NCBI GenBank assembly: GCA_040772065.1
Contig: JAXGYX010000001.1
Span: forward strand, 1,054,001 to 1,118,000
Length of the DNA: 64,000 bases
DNA from: JAXGYX01 sp040772065
Lineage (GTDB): Bacteria > Bacillota > Clostridia > Saccharofermentanales > Fastidiosipilaceae
Direction of reading: 5' to 3'
Shown: positions 30,443-38,904 of the stretch, piece by piece
How positions within the stretch are numbered: the first letter of the stretch is position 1
Layout of the letters: each line of letters opens with the position of its first letter
Made by a program: the position numbers and the translations under genes
Notes under the pieces: generated by a model
The model's input: the letters and a program-made list of their open reading frames with translations, nothing else
What the model was told of the DNA's origin: nothing
Database searches by the model: none

Positions 30443-31533
30443 ATATCTTTTGTCCATATCTCATTTGGACGCTCGACCGCGGCGGCGCGGTCGGCGGCGA
30501 TTAGCGGTTCGATCAGCTGATCCAGATCGCCATTCAGGATGTCGTCCAACTTATAAATAGTCAAATTGACGCGGTGGTCGGTGACTCGATTCTGGTGAAA
30601 ATTATAAGTTCGAATGCGTTCACTTCGATCTCCTGTGCCAACTTGTTTCTTCCTATCGGCCGAAACTTGCGAATCTTGCTTACGCTGCTCCAGGTCGTAG
30701 AGTCTGGAGCGCAACACACTCATGGCGCGGTCTTTGTTTTTATGTTGAGATCGCTGATCTTGACAGGTAACGACAACGCCGGTAGGCAAATGAGTGATTC
30801 GAATCGCGGAGGACGTCTTATTGACATGTTGACCACCCGCGCCCGATGCCCGATATGTGTCTATCTGTAAATCACTCGGATCAATATCGATCTTCACATC
30901 TTCAACTGCCGGCATGACTGCCACCGTGCAGGTGGAGGTATGAATACGTCCTCCTGATTCGGTAATCGGCACCCTCTGCACCCGGTGCACGCCGATTTCG
31001 TATTTTAATCGGCTATACGCGCCTTTGCCACGCAACATCACGACTACCTCTTTAATGCCCGAAAGTCCTGTTTCGCTGATATCGATCAACTCGGCCGTAT
31101 ACCCTCTTTTATCCGCGTAGGCAAGATACATTCGATACAAATCCTGGGCGAACAAAGCCGCCTCGTCACCGCCCGCCCCGCCACGGATTTCAAGATAGAC
31201 ATCCTTGTCATCATTGGGGTCGCCCGGAATCAAGGCTTGGCGCAACACTCGTTCCGCCTCTTCGCACTGCTCCGACAAAAGAGAACGCTCGACACGTATC
31301 ATTTCACGCAATTCAGTCTCGGACGCATCCGTTTCAAAATATAGATCATCCGTCTGTTTAAGCTCCAAACGTAACCTCGAGAATTCCCGCAAAGCGGTGA
31401 CGATTGGTTCCAGTTCACTTAATTCTTTGACAATTCGTAAATACGCGTCGTTGTCTTCATACACCGCTGGATCGGTCATACGCATCGTTAATTCCGAATA
31501 TCTGTTTTCAATTTGTTTGAGTTGGGCATCCAT
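30439..31533 (-). CDS. prfA: Peptide chain release factor 1
   Basis: Recognises UAA and UAG stop codons and triggers peptide release. The 364 residues include GAGGQHVNKTSSAIRI with the catalytic GGQ near 237, and PIT in RVPITESGGRIHTS at the place of the RF1 anticodon-like PxT motif (RF2 has SPF). IRGGAGGDEAALFA is also conserved. Upstream is the small DUF951 gene and prmC, whose product methylates the GGQ glutamine, a functional pairing. Confidence 0.97.
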   Translation of the reverse strand: MDAQLKQIENRYSELTMRMTDPAVYEDNDAYLRIVKELSELEPIVTALREFSRLRLELKQTDDLYFETDASETELREMIRVERSLLSEQCEEAERVLRQALIPGDPNDDKDVYLEIRGGAGGDEAALFAQDLYRMYLAYADKRGYTAELIDISETGLSGIKEVVVMLRGKGAYSRLKYEIGVHRVQRVPITESGGRIHTSTCTVAVMPAVEDVKIDIDPSDLQIDTYRASGAGGQHVNKTSSAIRITHLPTGVVVTCQDQRSQHKNKDRAMSVLRSRLYDLEQRKQDSQVSADRKKQVGTGDRSERIRTYNFHQNRVTDHRVNLTIYKLDDILNGDLDQLIEPLIAADRAAAVERPNEIWTKDI

Positions 31534-31559
31534 CGCTCTGATTCACTCCGAAAAACTTG

Positions 31560-31775
31560 TTATTCTGTCCGCTCACCTTTACCCACTACATCCGCCGTGG
31601 CCTTCTCCAGCGCACGTCTGGTTAATGTCATCTGATGCTTGCAAGTCTCACACTCCAATCGGGCGTCCGCTCCCACACGGATGAGATACCAGATATCTCC
31701 GCCGCACGGATGTTTTTTACGTAGTCTGACGCGCATTCCCCGCTCAAATGGAAATCGATCAAATTTAGCAGTCAA
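31560..31775 (-). CDS. DUF951 family protein
   Basis: A 71-residue protein of unknown function with FERGMRVRLRKKHPCGGDIW, then RVGADARLECETCKHQMTLTRR. The HPCG and C-x2-C residues look like a small metal site. The family is widespread in Firmicutes. The start is TTG at 31775, six bases after a GGGAGG ribosome site. It lies between prmC and prfA. Confidence 0.85.
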   Translation of the reverse strand: MTAKFDRFPFERGMRVRLRKKHPCGGDIWYLIRVGADARLECETCKHQMTLTRRALEKATADVVGKGERTE

Positions 31776-31808
31776 CGTGCACCTCCCTGTGTCGCCGGAT
31801 CGGCAATT

Positions 31809-32726
31809 TCACCTTCTGACCGCGATCAACACCCGATCTCTTCCCGCCATGTCCGGCAGGTCCTCAACCCGGACAAAATCCGTTCGCTTTCGTGCCAACG
31901 CCAATAACTCTTGTTTTTGGTCATGACCATGCTCGATCATCAAACGACCTCCGGGTCTTAGTCTGTCGCCCGCTCCTTCAATGAGGATTTGAATCAAATC
32001 CAGACCGTCCGTTCCGCCATCCAACGCCAGCCGCGGCTCGTAACGCACGACGGAATCACTGAGTTGGTCGACAACCGCGCTTTGAATATATGGTGGATTG
32101 CTGACGATCAGATCAAACGGTTCAGCGGTGTTCGGAAACGCGTCAAAGCCGTCCGATTCAATCAAGCTTATGAACGCCTCCGCGCTGTGGAAAAGGATGT
32201 TTTGATCCGCCAATCTCAACGCTGAAATCGACAGATCGGACGCGGCAACCACGGCGGGCGGCACATCTCGCTCGAGCAACGACAGCGCGATGGCCAGGGC
32301 AACACATCCGGTTCCGGTGCATAGATCCAACACACGCGCCGGACGGTTCAGCGATATAAGATACTCTATCGCATGAGACACCAGTGTTTCGGTGTCCGGA
32401 CGCGGAATCAGCACCCCGCGCTGACAAAAAATCTGATAACCATAAAAAAATGTGTGGCCTAAAATATATGGGATCGGCTCGAAGTCCTGATAACGTTCCA
32501 GCCACTCAACAAATTCACAAGCCTCTTCGCGTGTCAGTGACTCGTCTTTTTTCCAGCGAAGGTCGGACGGCGAAATACCGAGCACACCGGCCAACAACTG
32601 ACGGGCGACCACTCGAGAATCATCCCCATCCAGGGCCTCCCTCGCGTTTTGCGCAAGATAATCCGCGCCGGACCGCGACGCTTCCTCGATCGTCCGGCCG
32701 GCTCGAACCGCCTCACCAGTCCGCAT
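31809..32726 (-). CDS. prmC: Release factor glutamine methyltransferase
   Basis: Transfers a methyl group from S-adenosylmethionine to the glutamine of the GGQ motif in release factors. The 305-residue product has an N-terminal helical domain, the SAM site VLDLCTGTGCVALALA-like segment near residue 135 and the NPPY motif (LIVSNPPYIQ) near 205 that holds the amide. It overlaps the yqhQ-like gene by 14 bases, and an AGAGGAC site precedes the ATG. Confidence 0.93.
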   Translation of the reverse strand: MRTGEAVRAGRTIEEASRSGADYLAQNAREALDGDDSRVVARQLLAGVLGISPSDLRWKKDESLTREEACEFVEWLERYQDFEPIPYILGHTFFYGYQIFCQRGVLIPRPDTETLVSHAIEYLISLNRPARVLDLCTGTGCVALAIALSLLERDVPPAVVAASDLSISALRLADQNILFHSAEAFISLIESDGFDAFPNTAEPFDLIVSNPPYIQSAVVDQLSDSVVRYEPRLALDGGTDGLDLIQILIEGAGDRLRPGGRLMIEHGHDQKQELLALARKRTDFVRVEDLPDMAGRDRVLIAVRR

Positions 32727-33798
32727 CGTCCTCTTCCTTTGGCAGAACCGCTTTCATCGCGGTGATCGATACCTCAAGAATATCATCATCCGGCTCTTTC
32801 GTTGTCAAACGTTGCAACAAAAGACCCGGCGCTGAGATAATGGCACCAACTCTGCTGTTCGCCCGTGCGCCGGCGTATCGTTGCAACTCATACGCGATGC
32901 CGGTAATTACAGGGATCAACGCGATACGGATCGCCATATTGATCCACGGATCGTACCAACCGAAAAAAGAATGAATGAACACACTCAAAAAAACCACAAA
33001 AAATATGAATGAGGTCCCACAGCGTGGATGAAAACGACTAAACTCACGTACATTTTCCACAATCAACGCCCTGTCCGCCTCATAGCAGGCGATGGTCTTA
33101 TGCTCCGCTCCATGATATTGCCATGTACGGGCTACATCTTTCGAACGCGAGGCAAGCCACATGTAGAGCAACAAGATAAAAATGCGCAACATTCCTTCCA
33201 CAAGGTTATAAACGAACGTGCCACTAAAGCCATTTCCCTTAACCAAACCCGTTGCACTTAAAGTCAAGGTCGTCAAAAAATTAGGTAGCAAAATAAAGAC
33301 GCCAACCGAAATCAGCACACTGAGCAGCACCGTCAAGACAATCAACGCTCCATCGAATTTATTGTTATTCGTTTTGGCAGATTTTGTGGGCGCGAAGATC
33401 GCATCTGCTCCGCCGTCCTCGTCGGCGCCAACTTCATGCCGTGTCGCTTCGTCGATTATAAGTTTCGCCGTCGCCCCATCCGGTGCGGGTTGCTCGTCGG
33501 CCGGTTCTTGCGATTCGTCAGGCGCGTATTCTTCGGCAAGATCGGCGGAACGAGTTAACGCTTTCATGCCGACCGACAGCTGGCCTACCAGCCTGATGAA
33601 CCCACGCACAAAGGGAATGCGCGCCAAAGAGCCAAATTTTTTTGTCGGTTGCTCCTCCAATTTGATGGAGTGATCCGGCAACCGCACAGCCAGCGCGGTT
33701 TTGTGCGGTCCAATCATCATCAGTCCTTCTATCAGCGCTTGCCCTCCGATGGAAGTCCGACGCACTTCGGGTGGCACATTTGAATTTAGTTTTTTCAT
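32713..33798 (-). CDS. DUF1385 (YqhQ-like) membrane protein
   Basis: A multi-pass membrane protein of 361 residues. Conserved parts are GGQALIEGLMMIGP at 17-30, FVRGFIRLVGQL, the QYHGAEHKTIACYE segment near 225 and RFHPRCGTSF near 250. Between residues 95 and 140 there is an acidic, proline-rich insert. The biochemical role of the family is not established. A GGAG site lies 9 bases before the ATG. The IS6-family element starts only 24 bases upstream, so native upstream promoter sequence has been displaced to beyond 35168. Confidence 0.88.
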   Translation of the reverse strand: MKKLNSNVPPEVRRTSIGGQALIEGLMMIGPHKTALAVRLPDHSIKLEEQPTKKFGSLARIPFVRGFIRLVGQLSVGMKALTRSADLAEEYAPDESQEPADEQPAPDGATAKLIIDEATRHEVGADEDGGADAIFAPTKSAKTNNNKFDGALIVLTVLLSVLISVGVFILLPNFLTTLTLSATGLVKGNGFSGTFVYNLVEGMLRIFILLLYMWLASRSKDVARTWQYHGAEHKTIACYEADRALIVENVREFSRFHPRCGTSFIFFVVFLSVFIHSFFGWYDPWINMAIRIALIPVITGIAYELQRYAGARANSRVGAIISAPGLLLQRLTTKEPDDDILEVSITAMKAVLPKEEDDADW

Positions 33799-33814
33799 AT
33801 ATCGACTCCGTGTT

Positions 33815-33822
33815 TTGTATGC
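33815..33822. repeat. Left 8-bp target duplication of the IS6-family element
   Basis: TTGTATGC, repeated at 35169-35176 on the other side of the element. Confidence 0.8.
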
Positions 33823-35168
33823 GCTTCTGTTAACTTAATAAAAAAAGAGATCTGAAATGCCTTTGGTACAATAGTTTCACCACAAAACAGGTACCTCCCT
33901 AAGGAAAGGAGCAAATCAGATCTCATGAAAAGTATACCATCTAATCTAACTTGTCCCCGCTGTTTCTCTAAAAGCCTTTACCACTTCGGTAAAGATAAAA
34001 AAGGTAATCAGAAGTTCCAGTGTCGCAATTGCATGAGACAATGGGCACCTGCCAGTAAGAATAAGAAGGAAGATTTTCAAAGAAAGTACCCTCCTTGTCC
34101 TAAGTGTGGTAGGGCTAGCTTCCTGCACCATGACTACAAGCTGTATTCCAACTTTCGTTGTGGAGACAAGAAGTGTTACCACTCTTTCTTTGTTGTAAAG
34201 CTGGTTGAAATTCCATCCTGCTCGTCTAAAGTTATTCCGCTAGAGCAGTTCACAATGAAACGAATGCGTCATCCTTTCCATCTTGTTCTAACGGCTCTCA
34301 TCCATTACTTTATTGGCAATTCCACCTTGAGAAAGGTTTCTGAAACACTTCGACTCGCACACAACATTGAGGTGTCTCATGTCACAATCTCTAAGTGGTG
34401 TAAACGCTTCGCGCCTGCTCTCCTAGCGGCAGCTGAACCTTACAAGAAGCAGATCAACCTAGCTGACTCTGACGAATGGCATTTTGACGAAACCTACGTG
34501 AAGATCAAGGGCAAATGGTATTATCTCTGGCTTGCCATGGATTCTGAAACAAGGATGATTCTGGACTTTCATCTGTCACCAACCAGAGATACTACGTCCG
34601 CCTACTCTCTCATTCACAGCTGTCAGGAGCAGTTTGGCAATCCACAAAGCATGTTCGTCACAGACAGATATCCCGCTTACCAAAGAGCGTTCGATCACCT
34701 TGCTCCCTGTGTTGAGCACCAGCTCGTCGAAGCGTTCTCTGATGATATTTCCAACAATGTCATGGAAGCGTTTAATGGCCAGTTTAAGGCTTGGTATAAG
34801 GCTAAAAGAGGCTTTGACTCTTTTGAGTCTGCTAACATCCTGATTGCGCTTTATATCTTCTTTTACAACTACATCAGACCGCACCAATCTCTCTTCAACT
34901 GGACTCCAGCTCAGGTTGCCGGGGCACAGTACCAAGAAAAACAAAGGAGAGCCTGTCTTCTGATTGCTTAGGCATATTCAGTTCTCAAAGTTCAATTGAA
35001 TCTCTTTCGAGATTTCTTTCGCATGTCCGGATTTTATTCTTTCGCTTTCCTTACATGCTTTCTTTGTGCTATCTTCTTTTCAACTGGTGAATCCTTAAGT
35101 TTCTTCTGAATCTTTGTTCGCCAATTGCATTTCAGATCTCTTGTCTCTCATCTTTAATTAACAGAGCC
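33823..35168 (+). mobile_element. Complete IS6-family insertion sequence (1346 bp)
   Basis: The left end GCTTCTGTTAACTTAA and the reverse complement of the right end, GGCTCTGTTAATTAAA, match the GG-x-x-CTGTT ends typical of IS6. A perfect subterminal inverted repeat AAGAGATCTGAAATGC follows at 33845-33860 and near 35134-35149. The 8-base duplication TTGTATGC flanks it, the size expected for this family. The 3' 200 bases (34972-35168) are non-coding. It inserted between the rpmE terminator and the yqhQ-like gene. Its lower G+C differs from the neighbouring genes. Confidence 0.9.
33925..34971 (+). CDS. IS6-family DDE transposase with N-terminal zinc ribbons
   Basis: The 348-residue protein begins with two C-x2-C type zinc ribbons (CPRCFSKSLYHFG...CRNC and CPKCG...CGDKKC, residues 10-90). 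Then comes the DDE core: Asp in WHFDETYVKIKGKWYYLW, Asp in VTDRYPAY and Glu in NNVMEAFNGQFKAWYK, spaced as in IS6. The C-terminus YNYIRPHQSL is also typical. An AAGGAAAGGAG site precedes the ATG. The gene is intact. Confidence 0.9.
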   Translation: MKSIPSNLTCPRCFSKSLYHFGKDKKGNQKFQCRNCMRQWAPASKNKKEDFQRKYPPCPKCGRASFLHHDYKLYSNFRCGDKKCYHSFFVVKLVEIPSCSSKVIPLEQFTMKRMRHPFHLVLTALIHYFIGNSTLRKVSETLRLAHNIEVSHVTISKWCKRFAPALLAAAEPYKKQINLADSDEWHFDETYVKIKGKWYYLWLAMDSETRMILDFHLSPTRDTTSAYSLIHSCQEQFGNPQSMFVTDRYPAYQRAFDHLAPCVEHQLVEAFSDDISNNVMEAFNGQFKAWYKAKRGFDSFESANILIALYIFFYNYIRPHQSLFNWTPAQVAGAQYQEKQRRACLLIA

Positions 35169-35176
35169 TTGTATGC
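35169..35176. repeat. Right 8-bp target duplication of the IS6-family element
   Basis: TTGTATGC, identical to 33815-33822, immediately past the right end. Confidence 0.8.
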
Positions 35177-35179
35177 ATA

Positions 35180-35208
35180 CAAAAAAGAGGATGGTCGCCA
35201 TCCCCTTT
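35180..35208 (-). terminator. Terminator of rpmE
   Basis: GGGGATGG pairs with CCATCCTC around CGA, followed by TTTTTT on the minus strand. The target duplication of the IS6-family element begins right at the end of this T-run. Confidence 0.88.
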
Positions 35209-35214
35209 AGTCTG

Positions 35215-35421
35215 TTATTTCTTGTTTTTTTCCATTCTGCGTTTGAACTTATCAACACGCCCGCCGGTATCTACCAGTTTCTGTTTGCCGGTGAAAAATG
35301 GATGGCATTGAGAGCAAATATCAACTGAGATGTCTCCTGATGTGGATCGCGTTTCAAATGTGTTCCCACAGGCGCAACGCACAACACATTTTTCATATTT
35401 AGGATGAATTCCTTTTTTCAT
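35215..35421 (-). CDS. rpmE: 50S ribosomal protein L31 (zinc-binding type)
   Basis: A 68-residue protein beginning MKKGIHPKYEKC. The four zinc ligands are Cys in CVVRCAC and in ICSQCHPFF, so this is the zinc-containing form that can act as a zinc reserve. An AGAGGTAG site precedes the ATG. It has its own promoter and terminator between rho and the IS6-family element. Confidence 0.95.
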   Translation of the reverse strand: MKKGIHPKYEKCVVRCACGNTFETRSTSGDISVDICSQCHPFFTGKQKLVDTGGRVDKFKRRMEKNKK

Positions 35422-35502
35422 TTTAAACTACCTCTTTTCGCAAGTGCACGGCGCGTGCGCAATGGTGGGCACGTATGCCGTACAGGCTGAGTAAACCATG
35501 TA

Positions 35503-35531
35503 ATTGTATACATTAAACCGTTCAGTGTCAA
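35503..35531 (-). promoter_or_regulatory. rpmE promoter
   Basis: TTGACA (35526-35531) and TACAAT (35503-35508) are separated by 17 bases, about 80 bases upstream of rpmE. No zinc-dependent operator is obvious. A possible weak rho terminator hairpin (AAGTGA/TCACTT) lies just upstream near 35538-35570. Confidence 0.75.
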
Positions 35532-35562
35532 CTACGAAAATAAGTGAAGAAGCCCGATTTTC

Positions 35563-37482
35563 TCACTTTTTTGGTGACCCGTTTCCCTGTTTTTTTAGGC
35601 CCATCGCGTCGAACATCGAACGATCGTTGAGCGAAACATTGATGGAGGAAACAAAGTGCTGATTGTTATTGGTTTTGGTCAACAGACTAATAACGGTTTC
35701 GGTAACAGTGGTCACATCCATTTGTCCGAAAGCCTTGCGGATCGCCCAGGCAGACTCCAATTGGTCGCGATCAAGCAGCAACTCTTCCCGTCTGGTGCCC
35801 GAGCGTACAATGTCGATCGCCGGAAACACCCTTTTTTCGGACAACTTGCGGTCTAAAATGACCTCCATATTACCGGTCCCCTTAAACTCTTCAAAAATGA
35901 CTTCATCCATCCTCGAACCGGTATCAACCAAAGCAGTGGCGACAATCGTCAAGCTGCCACCGTTTTCGATGTTTCGCGCCGCACCAAAAAAACGTTTGGG
36001 ACCATACAAAGCGCCCGGATCAAGTCCACCGGACAACGTCCTACCGGTCGGATTGATAGTCAGGTTATAGGCTCGAGACAGTCGTGTGACACTATCGAGC
36101 AAAATAACGACATCCTCACCGAGCTCCACCAGACGCATCGCCCGCTCAAGGACCAATTCAACTATGCGCACATGGTTTTCCGGTGTTTTGTCGAAGGTGG
36201 AATAGACAACTTCTCCCTTAATGGAACGTTGCATATCCGTGACCTCTTCCGGTCGTTCGTCGATCAACAGCACAATCAGTTTGGCATCCGGATCGTTGAT
36301 GGAAATGGCGTTGGCTATTTTTTGTAATAAAATGGTTTTACCGGCTTTGGGCGGCGAGACAATCATGCCGCGTTGGCCTTTTCCGATCGGAGCGACCAAG
36401 TCAATGATACGGGTTGACAGTTCGTTTCTTGTCGTTTCTAGCACAAACCGTTCATTCGGGTAAATTGGAGTCAAGCGTTCAAAATGAGGGCGTCGAATCA
36501 TGCGGTCAGGCGGCAGACCATTGACGGATTTGATAAAAAAGATTGCCTGATAGCGATCACTGTCGCGTTTCATTCTACCCGGACCGACGACAAAGTCACC
36601 TTGTCTTAGATTAAAGCGTCGAATAAACTGGGGCGGCACATAGATATCCTGGTTACTTTGAATGTAATTCTCTCTGCGCAAAAAACCATAGCCATCCGGC
36701 ATGATCTCCAACACTCCTGAAACATCCTCACCGGAATCAAGTGGGCGGCGGCCCGACGAACGGTCCTGTGGGGCATCAGCTTTATCCGCGCGCTGGGTTG
36801 AGGTTGAGTTCATTTCCTGTTCACCGGCTGCCCTGTCTCCGGAGGTCTGACGGTCGGCGATAGGTTTGTCGGATTCAGATTGTTCGCTTCTCCGGGTCCT
36901 GTGATTCGTTTTTAAATCCGCGGTCTCCGGTTTGAGACGAACCTTGGCATCCTCTCCGCCCTCCGCCTCCATTTTTTGCTCGACGCCGGATCGTTTGTCC
37001 GACAGCCCGTTCGGGTCCTGCTCATCATCCTCTTTTTCCGAATCCCCCGATTCCTTAGGCTGTTCAGCCTTCTCCCGCTCCTGACCGGTCGGCAGCATCA
37101 CGGTCTTGCGCAGAGCGGACTGCGGTCGCACGGAATCGGACTGTGGTTCTGATATTGCCGGGATGTCCTCTTCGACAGTTTCGAAAACCGCGGATTTCTC
37201 CTGCCGCTTCGAGCTTGATCTCGGCTTGCGCTCAACTTTCACCGTGTTCTCTTTAGGTGTCGTTTTCTGCTCAGCCTTGATTTGCTCCGTTTTGGCCTCC
37301 TCTTCTTCACTTGCCTGCGTCAACGCACTGCCGGCCGTCGGATTTTCCATCAGATTCTGCAGATGTTCGCGTAACTCGGGCAACCTCATTTTACGCGCCT
37401 CATCTTCAGGCATGACGCCGGAAATGCGGACGATCTCAAGAAGAGTTTTTTTGCTCTTCCTTTTAAAGTTAACTGATTTCAT
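35563..37482 (-). CDS. rho: Transcription termination factor Rho with a long disordered insert
   Basis: A hexameric RNA-dependent ATPase that ends transcription. At 639 residues it is over 200 longer than E. coli Rho. Residues 1-48 form the N-terminal helical part (LLEIVRISGVMPEDEARKM). About 49-252 is a low-complexity stretch rich in Glu, Lys, Arg, Ser and Gln. The RNA-binding cold-shock-like domain starts near 257 (GVLEIMPDGYGFLRR), and the ATPase domain has Walker A PPKAGKT near 380 and LLDSVTRLSRAYN. The insert position matches those of some Clostridia and Actinobacteria, where it alters RNA affinity. The promoter carries a triple repeat. Confidence 0.95.
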   Translation of the reverse strand: MKSVNFKRKSKKTLLEIVRISGVMPEDEARKMRLPELREHLQNLMENPTAGSALTQASEEEEAKTEQIKAEQKTTPKENTVKVERKPRSSSKRQEKSAVFETVEEDIPAISEPQSDSVRPQSALRKTVMLPTGQEREKAEQPKESGDSEKEDDEQDPNGLSDKRSGVEQKMEAEGGEDAKVRLKPETADLKTNHRTRRSEQSESDKPIADRQTSGDRAAGEQEMNSTSTQRADKADAPQDRSSGRRPLDSGEDVSGVLEIMPDGYGFLRRENYIQSNQDIYVPPQFIRRFNLRQGDFVVGPGRMKRDSDRYQAIFFIKSVNGLPPDRMIRRPHFERLTPIYPNERFVLETTRNELSTRIIDLVAPIGKGQRGMIVSPPKAGKTILLQKIANAISINDPDAKLIVLLIDERPEEVTDMQRSIKGEVVYSTFDKTPENHVRIVELVLERAMRLVELGEDVVILLDSVTRLSRAYNLTINPTGRTLSGGLDPGALYGPKRFFGAARNIENGGSLTIVATALVDTGSRMDEVIFEEFKGTGNMEVILDRKLSEKRVFPAIDIVRSGTRREELLLDRDQLESAWAIRKAFGQMDVTTVTETVISLLTKTNNNQHFVSSINVSLNDRSMFDAMGLKKQGNGSPKK

Positions 37483-37658
37483 TCAACAAACCCCTTGTGG
37501 AACTCCCTTTAGACTCGCCAAAAAAACAATTTGACAGAGTTTCGGATAAAATCGATATATAGACATAAAAATACAAAACACAAAAAATCAATCTAAATTA
37601 TTTGGAAATACAATGCGTGAAAATCAGGGAGGATAACCGCGGAAGCAGTCAATAACTG

Positions 37659-37688
37659 ATTATAGAAGTGGATTCCGGGTTTCGTCAA
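37659..37688 (-). promoter_or_regulatory. rho promoter
   Basis: TTGACG (37683-37688) and TATAAT (37659-37664) are 18 bases apart, giving a leader of about 170 bases before rho. Long leaders of rho genes are often sites of autoregulation by Rho itself (known elsewhere; not shown here). Confidence 0.7.
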
Positions 37689-37693
37689 CCACT

Positions 37694-37723
37694 TCTATCA
37701 GTTTCCATCAGTTTCTATCAGTT
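37694..37723 (-). repeat. Three tandem 10-bp repeats just upstream of the rho -35 box
   Basis: On the minus strand AACTGATAGA, AACTGATGGA and AACTGATAGA follow one another without a gap, ending 5 bases before the -35. One copy per helical turn on one face of DNA suggests a cooperative protein site or an UP-like element. The stretch lies directly after the mreB stop codon. Confidence 0.65.
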
Positions 37724-37744
37724 AAAGCATAAAATTAGCGAAAA

Positions 37745-38749
37745 TCAACTCAGACCGGAGAATTTATCCATCATCGTCAACGCCCGACCGGTTCCGATGG
37801 CCACACACTGCTCCGGTTTGTCGGCCACGATCGTGTCGACACCAATCTTTGACGCCAACATGCGGTCCAAACCATAAAGTTTCGCACCCCCTCCGCTTAA
37901 AACCACACCGCGCTCACTGATATCCGCCATCAACTCAGGCGGCGTCTTCTCCAGCACGTTATGAACCGCGTCAAAAATATCCGATACAGGTTCTTCCAAA
38001 GCTTCCAACATCTCAGTTGAGTTCACAACAACCGAACTTGGCAAACCGGTGATCAGATTGCGTCCCCGCACCTCCATCGTCAATTCCTCATCCCGAGGAT
38101 AGGCGCAACCAATACGGATCTTAAGCTCTTCGGCCGTTTTTTCGCCGATCAGAATATTGTGTTTGCGGCGCACATGCTTAATGATGCACTCGTCAAACCG
38201 ATCACCCGCTATTTTCAGCGAGGCATCAACGACCGGCTCAGACAAAGAAATCACCGCGATGTCCGTCGTGCCGCCACCGATGTCGATAATCATGCTGCCA
38301 ACCGGCAAAGTGATGTCAATTCCCGCGCCAATCGCCGCGGCGACCGGTTCGCGGATCAGATACACCTCCTTCGCGCCGGCGTTCTTGCAGGAGTCCTCCA
38401 CGGCCTTCTGCTCGACCGGAGTGATGACACTGGGCACACAGACGACGATCGTCGGTTTGAACAGTGAACTTAAAAACCCGGTGTCCACCCGATTAATGAA
38501 CGTGCGAAGCATAATTTCGCACACTTTGAAATCAGAGATCACGCCGTCACGCAACGGGCGGACCGCTTCCACAACTCCCGGTGTGCGCCCGACCATGTCA
38601 GCCGCGGACTGACCCACCGCCAACACCTTTCCCGTACGTGTGTTAATCGCGACAACCGAGGGCTCGCTCAGCACGATTCCCTTTCCCCTAACATAGATCA
38701 AAACAGTGGCGGTACCCAGATCGATACCTATATCCAAGCCTAATCGCAT
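37745..38749 (-). CDS. mreB: Rod shape-determining protein MreB/Mbl
   Basis: A bacterial actin that directs lateral cell-wall synthesis. The 334-residue product has the nucleotide-binding motifs of the actin fold: GIDLGTATVLIYVRG at 8-22, MIIDIGGGTTDIAVISL near 155 and GVVLSGGGAKLYGLD near 288. The N-terminal stretch is short and lacks an amphipathic helix. It is not next to mreC/mreD, so it may be the Mbl or MreBH paralogue rather than the mre-operon copy. It stands alone upstream of rho. Confidence 0.9.
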   Translation of the reverse strand: MRLGLDIGIDLGTATVLIYVRGKGIVLSEPSVVAINTRTGKVLAVGQSAADMVGRTPGVVEAVRPLRDGVISDFKVCEIMLRTFINRVDTGFLSSLFKPTIVVCVPSVITPVEQKAVEDSCKNAGAKEVYLIREPVAAAIGAGIDITLPVGSMIIDIGGGTTDIAVISLSEPVVDASLKIAGDRFDECIIKHVRRKHNILIGEKTAEELKIRIGCAYPRDEELTMEVRGRNLITGLPSSVVVNSTEMLEALEEPVSDIFDAVHNVLEKTPPELMADISERGVVLSGGGAKLYGLDRMLASKIGVDTIVADKPEQCVAIGTGRALTMMDKFSGLS

Positions 38750-38904
38750 ATAGATCCTTCCCTTTTCGCAGCACTCAAAAATAAGGGTGGCTTTGTTCGA
38801 AAAAATATTCAGCGGTTAGACACACTGACATGTTTTTAGTAGACAATTGACAATAATGATACAATATAGATCGAGTTTATTCAACGAACGGAGAACCTAA
38901 AATC

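Noticed and set aside
26965..35168. Composite transposon between the two insertion sequences
   Set aside because: The elements belong to different families, each has its own target duplication, and the genes between are core genes in normal order.
37530..37552. Plus-strand TTGACA and TAAAAT
   Set aside because: They are only 10 bp apart and no plus-strand gene follows.
38838..38870. Promoter for traX (TTGACA followed by TACAAT)
   Set aside because: The boxes are only 7 bp apart; no properly spaced pair could be chosen.
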